Below, one piece after another: positions 56,545 through 64,000 of a stretch of 64,000 nt of DNA. Each line of letters starts with the position of its first letter. Position 1 is the first letter of the stretch. The stretch comes from Halictus rubicundus (Eukaryota > Arthropoda > Insecta > Hymenoptera > Halictidae), in the NCBI RefSeq assembly GCF_050948215.1, contig NC_135164.1, positions 6,887,116 to 6,951,115 on the forward strand, given 5' to 3'. The position numbers and the translations under genes are program-made. The notes under the pieces are model-generated. The model saw only the letters and a list, made by a program, of their open reading frames with translations. It ran no database searches and was not told where the DNA came from.

Positions 56545-56770
56545 TTAACATTAGGTTCACGGAGCACTAAAAGTGACCATTTTGCATTACTTTATGAAAA
56601 TAACAAGAACTTGCTACCCGCATTGTTGGAAATATTTTTAAAATAATATATACCCAAAGAAATAAATTTCTACATAATTTCTCATGTATGCATCCTTAGA
56701 ATCTGAATAGTTTTAAATTAAAAATATTAGAACCCGTTATTTTTAAGGATTCCCGTAAACCTAGTGTTAA
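56545..56770. mobile_element. TTAA-3 MITE, single copy
   Basis: TTAACATTAGGTTCACGG at 56545 and CCGTAAACCTAGTGTTAA ending 56770 (226 bp). The interior words gcactaaaagtgac and aagaaataaattt are shared with 62770-62995. Confidence 0.88.
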
Positions 56771-57190
56771 ACAAGATTATAAACTGAAAAAGGTACCGAG
56801 TTTAACACAAAATTTGTTGGATACTATTCGGACCTCTGATTTTTGAATTCTTTATTGTCTGAACACACTTTCCACAAAGAGCTAGTTCAATTTAAATTAT
56901 TCAAAAACAATAGTCAACACGATTTACCGCACAGCTTAGAAAGGATTTAGTATAACACAGAAACTAAGTAATTGCTCTATTATCCGAACATTTATATTCC
57001 ACTGATTAGTACGGATGATCGAGGTTCTACTATATTTGAGAATAATAGCTTTTCACAGTCTCGACGACGGTATGCGTCCACAAAGGATTAAATTTTCATT
57101 CTCTCCTATTTCCCTTCCTTCGTGCCTTTCAATTAGAGTTCAATATTAAATTCGTGAAATGATTGACGGTTCATATAGATATATATAAAT

Positions 57191-57353
57191 ATATAGCGGA
57201 TCTTTATGCAAACCGGAGCGAAATAGAATTTCCTCTCGTAATACGTTTCATAGGTTGAAAATAATATAACAGTATTACAAAATTCATCTAATATTTTTAC
57301 TGTTTTAAACTGTACTCATTTTTCTCATGAATGCGTAAAATCCGCTGTCTATT
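57191..57353. repeat. TA-5 MITE, diverged copy
   Basis: tagcggatctttatgcaa at the left and gcgtaaaatccgctgtcta at the right pair like the ends of 23917-24088. The length is similar. Confidence 0.65.
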
Positions 57354-57599
57354 AATAAGAATAATTTTTCCAGCGGTCTGAAGATACTGCGTATAATTTC
57401 GACGTTTATATAATAGTACTTAAGGGTTGGAGGTGCCCGAATTTGTAAGTGTAATTGTATGGATTTTAACGAACGGTCCTAATCTTCTCGAATCGCTGTA
57501 GAGATTACGGTGTTCCCTATTTACTACTTACCGATAACGGCTATAAGCCAATCCGAACGTGATCGATTCGGAGCCATTCCGAGACAGTTGTAAGCGCAT

Positions 57600-58271
57600 T
57601 TGCACGATCCGCTCCGAAATCTCGATCCTAGAATTAAATCAAGATTGGAACTGAGTGGTGTATTCTTACGTGATCTATTTTGCTCGATCAATTTACACGT
57701 CTCGTGCACGTTGTCGCGCAACCACGCGTCTTTGACAAGACAATTATCAACAACAGGATCCTTCGAATCATGTCTCGAAGGAAATGAATTCAATGGAGTT
57801 ACAAGGCAACGAAATCGCACATCACGAATACCGAATCTTTTTAATAATAATCCAACAACAAGTGTTTTCGCAACACCTCGTATCAACTGGGGTTATCACG
57901 GTCGACTGTATGGCGAACTCTCCACTCTGATAACAGACATCCGTCTCACTATACCAGCTGATTATGAAAAACAATTGGAATTCTGTCAGTGGTATGTGTA
58001 CGCAGTGCAACAAGACAATGTTGTTTTCATTAAAAGTATTGTGGACTGATGAATCGACGTTTACGAGAGGAGGAATTTTTAATGTGCATAATAATCATGT
58101 ACGTATCGAACACGAATAAATTCACGTAGTGAATCAATACAAAAGATTAATAATGCATTCAATGAAATAAAACAGAATAGAAACGAAATTCGCACAATTA
58201 CAAATTCGATCTTTGATCGCTGTCAGTCGTGTATTGTCGAGAACGGTAGACATTTTGAAATCGAGTATTAA
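57600..58271 (+). pseudogene. DD41D-type transposase relic, catalytic centre deleted
   Basis: From about 57950 the frame reads LTIPADYEKQLEFCQWYVYAVQQDN. A one-base frame change near 58022 then gives LKVLWTDESTFTRGGIFNVHNNH, with the first catalytic aspartate in WTDES. After a stop near 58115 the sequence jumps to RINNAFNEIKQNRNEIRT and CIVENGRHFEIEY, ending about 58271. These are the extreme C-terminus. The middle, with the second and third aspartates, is missing. The part before 57950 is open but not recognisable. The order of motifs (FCQW..TDESTFTR..HN...VENGxHFE) is that of insect rosa/VISITOR-like transposases. Confidence 0.75.
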
Positions 58272-58534
58272 TTAACTGTGGAAGTGACGATGTCAGGTAG
58301 TAAATACATTGGTCTATTCGAGCTGATGCTCGCAATAACAGCAAGTCGGTTAGTATTCCTATATTAGGCATTTCGTAGGCCTTTTTTAGGCCTTGCATTT
58401 CGTATTTTTGTTATAACTTTTTAATGAAGCGACTTGTGACTTATGTTATATGTGACTTATGTTTATTTTTTTCTTATTTAGTGCAATAAAATATGTTGAC
58501 AAAGTTTGAACATTAAAACCTGGGACAGCCTGTA
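57600..58534 (+). mobile_element. Second DD41D (rosa/VISITOR-like) relic
   Basis: It contains a broken transposase (below) and then an AT-rich 3' region ending cctgggacagcctg followed by TA (58535-58536 approximately), which looks like a TIR. The matching left end was not found, so the left limit is a guess. The terminal sequence differs from the 40700 relic, so this is a different family of the same group. Confidence 0.65.
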
Positions 58535-58540
58535 TTACTT

Positions 58541-59826
58541 AAGAAATGGCTGAAAACTTGGATAGACACATTCTTCTTATTTCTATAAAATAATGTAAAA
58601 TACTTTTAGTGCTCCGTAAACACAGTGTTATATAAACAATAGCGTGTACATTTCTTAGCAGGTTGGCGGTCAGGTCGGTCATGTATCACACAATTATTCG
58701 CGTTTTAAAAATTAATTCCTTTCGTAATACAGTTGCTTGAACCGAATCGGGATTCGTACGATCTACAAGAGAGCTCGAGAAGTAATCCCTACGGGATAAT
58801 CAATCTCAACTCTGCAATTAACACTAGGTTTACGGGACCCGTCAAAATAACGGGTTCTAATATTTATAATGTATTATTGAGATTGTGAAGATCCATCCAC
58901 GTGGAATTACTCAACAAACTTATTCCCTTATATATTATTTGAAGAATGGCTGAAAACTTGGATAGACACATTCGTCATATTTTTATAAAATAATGTAAAA
59001 TACTTTTACTGCTCCGTAAACACAGTGTTATATAAACAATAGCGTGTACATTTCTTAGCAGGTTGGCGGTCAGGTCGGTCATGTATCACACAATTATTCG
59101 CGTTTTAAAAATTAATTCCTTTCGTAATACAGTTGCTTGAACCGAATCGGGATTCGTACGATCTACAAGAGAGTTCGAGAAGTAATCCCCATGGGATAAT
59201 CAACCTCAACTCTGCAATTAACACTAGGTTTACGGGACCCGTCAAAATAACGGGTTCTAATATTTATAATGTATTATTGAGATTGTGAAGATCCATCCAC
59301 GTGGAATTACTCAACAAACTTATTTCCTTATATATTATTTAAAGAATGGCTGAAAACTTGGATAGACACATTCTTCTTATTTTTATAAAATAATGGAAAA
59401 TACTTTTACTGCTCCGTAAACACAGTGTTAATAGCGTGTACATTTCTTAGCAGGTTGACGGTCAGGTCGATCATGTATCACACAATTATTCGCGTTTTAA
59501 AAATTAATTCCTTTCGTAATACAGTTGCTTGAACCGAATCGGGATTCGTACGATCTACAAGAGAGTTCGAGAAGTAATCCCCATGGGATAATCAACCTCA
59601 ACTCTGCAATTAACACTAGGTTTACGGGACCCGTCAAAATAACGGGTTCTAATATTTATAATGTATTATTGAGATTGTGAAGATCCATCCACGTGGAATT
59701 ACTCAACAAACTTATTCCCTTATATATTATTTAAAGAATGGCTGAAAACTTGGATAGACACATTCCTCTTATTTCTATAAAGTAATATAAAATACTCACT
59801 TTTGATGCTCCGTAAACCCAGTGTCA
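58541..59826. repeat. Tandem array of about 0.4-kb units, each containing a TTAA-3 MITE
   Basis: TTAACACTAGGTTTACGGGA starts at 58818, 59218 and 59610 (periods 400 and 392). Partial units lie at both ends. Each unit has about 210 bp of MITE (ending gctccgtaaacacagtgtta) plus about 185 bp of non-MITE sequence (gcgtgtacatttcttagcag, gaaccgaatcgggattcgta). The units are nearly identical, so the amplification is recent relative to the solitary TTAA-3 copies. Confidence 0.95.
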
Positions 59827-60060
59827 AAACACTTTGATTTCGGGAGACAATTATTCGGTAACCAAAGCGTTAAAAACAAATGCCGAGCTTCGCGAGCAAC
59901 CGGTGTCCCGGTAAACAGGTGCAAACCGAAGCAAAGACGGGAACACCTGGTTCGAACCGATTATTTTCGTCGAGCCCGTTCGAGTATGCTGCTCCTCGGG
60001 GCGATTTGCAGAGGAGAATAATCGGATCGTTCGATGTCGAAAAGACGGCTCGAAGAAACG

Positions 60061-60098
60061 ACGAAGACGAAGAAGAAGAAGAAGAAGAAGAAGTAGAA
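60061..60098. repeat. (GAA)n microsatellite
   Basis: About seven to eight GAA units within an acidic-codon-like context. Confidence 0.95.
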
Positions 60099-60299
60099 AC
60101 CATCTGAGCAAAGTAGTTCGGAGCAATCTGATGGTTCGCGGGCGAAACAGATCGGTGGGATACCGGGTGCGCGTTGGTGGCCCGTTTTCTCCCGTCGATC
60201 TGGGAGGGTTGAACTTTTAGGAGCACGGCCCGTTATGCTGCGATAACATTGTTTCTCCGTTGCCGGGCGTCGTTGCTCGCCCGAGAACAGATACAATCG

Positions 60300-60302
<3 letters not shown>

Positions 60303-60332
<30 letters not shown>
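60303..60332. repeat. (GACGCC)n microsatellite
   Basis: Five copies of a six-base GC-rich unit. It gives Asp-Ala or Ser-Ala runs in translation. Confidence 0.95.
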
Positions 60333-60333
<1 letters not shown>

Positions 60334-61784
60334 GAGAGACGTCCGTTGGCCGTTGGCCGGTAAGAAAAGTTTCTTGGCGCTGGAACAGCAGCAGAACACC
60401 AAAGGGCTCGCAACTTAATACGATAGCGCTCGGTTGCCGCTCAGACGAGCCGTGCCGCGCTCCAAGAGAGAGTAATATTGATCGACCGAGCAGGCTTACA
60501 TCGTCCCAAGAGGAAGGGGACGGGAAGAGGAGAAGGGCAGAGAAGGGTAGCGCGACGTTAGGGGGGGGAAACGCGAGGGAGGGTCGCGCTCGAGGGTGCC
60601 ACGGGAACCAGAACGAGAACGGCAGAGGGAGAGTAAGAGAGCAGGAGGAACGTCGAGGGCCCCCGGTGGTGGTGATTGCTGGAGGGTCGTAGGGCCAACG
60701 CGCACGACCATCGCCAAAGGGTGGGCCCCCCTCTTCGTCCAACCTTTCTTTCTTCTCTCTCGTCCCGCCGACGCGGACTGTCCGCCCTCGCCTCTGTGTC
60801 CCGTTCTCCTTTTTCTTTCCATTTTTCCGCACCCCGTTCCTCCGTTTCGCTGCCCGCCCGGTTTGTTTTGCACGCGACTTTTCACGGAACCATCCCCCGC
60901 CCCCCTCCCCAAGTTCTCTTTGTAGTCGCGTCTCAAAGTTCCCTTTCGAAGGCTCGTTTCTTCCCGTGACCGATTTCTCCCGCCGTTCGTCCCCGGTTTT
61001 ATTACACCGCGCGGCGGAACTTTTGTTATTCGCCTTCTGGAAATTCGATCGTCTCGTTGCGGAGACGAAAGCACGCCGATCGTGACGGAAGCTTGCCCTT
61101 TGTCCTCGGGGTGAGAGGGGGTAGATTTCGAGGGCATTCGACGAACGCGGCTCGGCCCGGATTTTGGGTCGATGTTTCGGAACGGCGGATGGCAAATGGC
61201 GATGGCCGCGAATTTACGGGACGTGCCCGCGTCATTAATATCGGTAAATACCGTATTTCTACGTCGATTATGTGTTCCCCGCCCTACGGCGCGCCGCGCC
61301 GCTCCGGTCGCCCCGTGAATTATGGCCAACTACGCGTGTCCATCGAGCCCTGTGAATTAAACGTAGGAAAGCTGCAGGACTAATAACTATGACGAATGGC
61401 TCTGAATTCTGGCCCGCTCGATCACGTCCCCGATATTCCGGGCTACAATTTCCGAGGGCTCTCCAAGAACAAGCAACCCCTGATCAGAGAGTATTTACGA
61501 TGAGAGCGACCGAGCGAACTCCTCTGGTGAAATTTGTTCATCGACGGTGGAATAAAGAGGGCGAATCAATCGAAACGAAATACGAGTCTCGTAACGTTGG
61601 GCTCGCGTACAGCCCTTCTACACGGAGAAATACAAATCGTGTCTCACGTATACGCGCTACGTTCACGCGTACAACCTCAGCAATGAAACGCGTGTCTCGT
61701 ACGTGTGCACGTAGCTCGCGATTCGTTTGTCTCTGTGTGAAAGTGCTTTTAATGCTATATAGTATTATCTTTTTAAACAGCATA

Positions 61785-62439
61785 TTAACCCTTTGCACCC
61801 GAAGCTATTTTAACCCCAAAACGAACCATTTCTTCTAATCTAGAATATTTCCCTTGTATATAGGGTCATCCGTTTTTAAACGGCCAAACGTCAACCAGCT
61901 ACAGAGGACCCGAAATGAAACAACTTTCACCCGTAACACTTTTTTTGATTCGGTCTTGATTTTTAGATAATTGCAAAAACCCGTCATTTTTTGCGTTCAC
62001 TTAAGATTAAGTATATTAGGACTGCAATTATGTATCTTGATGATTTTTCCTTTGTTTTTGGTTTAAAATAAATAGGGGCATCGTTTTTATTCAGTCAACT
62101 TTTTTGTATGACCTTTGGATCTTGGTTTTTTTTTTGACGTGGGGCACGTCGTGGAGACTGAATGAAATCACTTCGAATCAAAGAAAGTGTTAGGGGTGAA
62201 AGTTGTTCCAATTGGGGTCCTCTATAGCTGGTTGACGTTTGGCCGTTTAAAAACGGATGACCCTGTATATTCTTTTTTATGTTATACATATGAAAATGGT
62301 GCAACTTACTAGTAAAAGATTGAAGTGTTTAGTAATTTATTACATACAAACAGATTTAATGATGTAAAAAATATTTTGAATAACGATACAGCAATTTTTA
62401 GTGGCGCCTTACAGTCGCCATTCGAGTACTAAGGGTTAA
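61785..62439. mobile_element. TTAA-2 MITE split by a TA-2 MITE
   Basis: It begins TTAACCCTTTGCACCCG (TTAA 61785-61788) and ends CGAGTACTAAGGGTTAA (TTAA 62436-62439). The outer pieces are colinear with the intact 250-bp copy at 62992-63241. The insertion 61861-62265 falls in its (TA)n-rich centre. Confidence 0.93.
61861..62265. mobile_element. TA-2 MITE, copy 2
   Basis: It starts TAGGGTCATCCGTTTTTAAA (first base T where copy 1 has C) and ends ...CGGATGACCCTG, flanked by TA. It is nearly identical along its length to 21528-21930, so both copies are fairly young. Confidence 0.93.
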
Positions 62440-62480
62440 TATATATTGAGATAAGAGTTTCACTCATTTAACTTCATATA

Positions 62481-62754
62481 CAGTGTGTCCCACGAACTCT
62501 GTCCACTTGAAATACACTTTAGTACTTTTATACTCGGAATACGCCAATCTATCGAAATCAAGCATGAAAATTGGACAATCCATTTAAAAAAACAAAGGTG
62601 ACCTCTATATTTTCTCTACGCCTCCACTTGCAAGAATATCATTTATACCGTATTATGTATTTCCCTAAACCCTACATTTTCTGTAACGAACATTTTCTCG
62701 TATTGCTTGAAATAACCAAGATTTTCAAGTGGACAGAGCTCGCGGGACACACTC
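62481..62754. mobile_element. MITE derived from a DD41D element
   Basis: It begins CAGTGTGTCCCACGAACTCT after TA (62479-62480) and ends ...GGGACACACTC before TA (62755-62756), 274 bp. Its left-interior 62512-62655 (atacactttagtacttttatactc ... cttgcaagaatatcatttata) is colinear with the 3' untranslated region of the broken transposase element at 40700-41415. It is therefore an internal-deletion derivative of that family. Confidence 0.88.
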
Positions 62755-62769
62755 TATCATTAAAGAGAT

Positions 62770-62995
62770 TTAACACTAGGTTTACGGAGCACTAAAAGTG
62801 ACTATTTTACATTGATTTATAAAAAATAACGAGAATGTGTCTATCTAAATTTTCAGCCATTTTAAAACTAACATATACCGAAAGAAATAAATTTGTTGAA
62901 TAATTCCTCACGAATGCATCGTTACAATCTCAATAATCGCAAATTAAAGATATTAGAACGTGTCATTTTGACGCGTCCCGTAAACCTAGTGTTAA
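62770..62995. mobile_element. TTAA-3 MITE, single copy
   Basis: TTAACACTAGGTTTACGG (62770) to CCGTAAACCTAGTGTTAA (62995), 226 bp, the same length as 56545-56770. Its right TTAA is also the left TTAA of the next MITE. Confidence 0.92.
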
Positions 62996-63241
62996 CCCTT
63001 CGCACTAGAAGCCATTTTAACTCTAAAACAAAACGTTTCTTCCGACCCAGAATATTTCCCTTCTATATATATATTTTTTCGTGCTATACATACGAAAATG
63101 GCGCCATTTACTCGTAGAGTGTTGAAACGTTTGGTAATTTATTAAATACGAACAAATTTAATAATGTCAAAAATATTTTGAATAATGATACAGCAATGTT
63201 TAGTGGCGCCTTACAGTCGCCATTCGAGTGCAAAGGGTTAA
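62992..63241. mobile_element. TTAA-2 MITE, intact copy
   Basis: TTAACCCTTCGCACTAG (62992) to CGAGTGCAAAGGGTTAA (63241), 250 bp. It is intact and serves as the empty-site reference for 61785-62439. Confidence 0.93.
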
Positions 63242-64000
63242 ATCAATAATTAAACGATGCCTGCCCGTTGGAACAGGTCTGGAATCGCGACATGTCCTAA
63301 ACAATATTATAAGTCGTACGTAATCGCGTGACTATTCTCACGGTTCTTCTCTATTCGTCAGTCGAAGTGTACACACGTGTTTAATCTATAAAGTTATAAC
63401 CTGCGCAATTCTATATCTTTAATCAAAGAAGCTATACATATATTCCACATATTTCGCGTTGCTCCGCTACAGTTTACATCTGCAACTTCCATCACTGCCT
63501 GTACTTCCAATTATTCCCAATAAAATTTTCATAAAGGGAAAAGAAAATGTGGTGCACCTCTCCCGCGGAATTACCCTACATGATTTCACCCCTACCTGTT
63601 ACGAACCCCTCGATTCCTGGCAATTTCGAAAACGTTCGAACGGGCCGGAGGGCACGGGAAAGTCAGTGTCGCACGGTGACCTCTAACCGCGAACGGGATG
63701 CGCAGGTTTATCGAAAATCTTGCCGTTAGTTGCCGAAGAATGTTCCCCGGCCCACATTCGAGAACTCTCGCAGGTTGCAACTACGTCACGGGTAGAACTA
63801 TGTATACGCATCTGATGGCTGCACTCCCGATGGCCCGAAGCGCAACACCGAGCGCGAAACTTTTCAATCGAGTTTCTCCGCCTTCCGTCCCGCTCCGGCG
63901 CGATGTTCCGAGCCTTTTTATTTTCTCGTTCGACCAAATCCGGACGAGCCATAACGGCCGAAAGAACACTGATTCGCAGATTCTTCGCGGCGAAAGCGTC
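63242..64000. other. Unique sequence, no gene recognised
   Basis: Short ORFs on both strands (63459-63686 +, 63683-63952 -) have no domain. It turns GC-rich toward the window end. Confidence 0.4.

Larger units (their letters stand above)
59827..61784. other. GC-rich unique block with microsatellites, no gene accepted
   Basis: CpG- and purine-rich, with GAA repeats at 60061-60098 and a GACGCC repeat at 60303-60332. The longest ORF of the window (320 codons, minus strand, 60233-61195) lies here. A second minus-strand frame (60496-61329) and plus-strand frames are open as well. None has a domain. It could be a CpG-rich promoter or first-exon region, but I see no coding evidence. Confidence 0.4.

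Noticed and set aside
60233..61195. 320-codon ORF on the minus strand, the longest in the window
   Set aside because: It lies in a GC- and purine-rich block where other frames on both strands are also open. It includes translated microsatellites and has no domain, so it is a composition effect.

Overview
The window is a stretch of insect nuclear DNA that is poor in genes and rich in transposons. It looks hymenopteran (ant, bee or wasp). The grounds are GC-rich, CpG-rich unique stretches alternating with AT-rich DNA, and several mariner families typical of Hymenoptera. The species cannot be named from this sequence. There is no operon structure, CRISPR array or rRNA.

Host coding signal is almost absent. 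The one credible host exon is at 55177-55255 (+). It is a short first coding exon with a clear signal peptide, ending at a phase-1 splice donor. A plausible initiator and a 24-codon upstream ORF lie before it. Its remaining exons are not recognisable within the next 8.7 kb.

Almost everything else I can identify is mobile DNA, and most of it is broken. (i) Tc1/mariner elements with transposase relics: two cecropia-like copies (5569-6845, 25440-26674), two mauritiana-like copies (15840-16422, 42986-44252), one further mariner (44798-46182), an irritans-type stub (40209-40698), a Tc3-like DD34E element (11301-12815) and two DD41D (rosa/VISITOR-like) relics (40700-41415, 57600-58534). (ii) A hAT remnant with an exact 8-bp target duplication (13058-13840). 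(iii) A Transib-like non-autonomous element with CACAGTG ends and a CGCCG duplication (38833-39680). (iv) An unassigned 1.8-kb element with perfect 21-bp terminal inverted repeats (TIRs) and an open transposon-type C-terminal domain (21202-23028). (v) A 5'-truncated LINE end (37867-38797). (vi) Many MITEs. For convenience these are labelled here TTAA-1 to TTAA-6 (flanked by TTAA, piggyBac-style) and TA-1 to TA-5 (flanked by TA, Tc1/mariner-style).

Layout: 1-5.5 kb holds MITE and satellite pieces plus unique DNA. 5.5-9 kb holds mariner 1 and a nested TTAA MITE. 11-16.5 kb holds Tc3, hAT and nested MITE/mariner. 18.6-26.7 kb holds foldback elements, the unassigned element and mariner 2. 31-35.9 kb holds three tandem arrays and short MITEs. 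37.2-41.4 kb holds LINE/MITE, Transib, mariner and DD41D. 42.9-46.2 kb holds two mariners in MITE nests. 46.2-55 kb is mostly unique. 55.2 kb is the secreted-protein exon. 55.5-59.8 kb holds MITEs, a DD41D relic and a 0.4-kb tandem array. 61.8-63.2 kb is a dense MITE cluster.

The main biological content is a readable stratigraphy. At least eight insertions sit inside another repeat, and for several of them an empty or sister copy elsewhere in the same window shows the exact target site. That fixes relative ages and target duplications.
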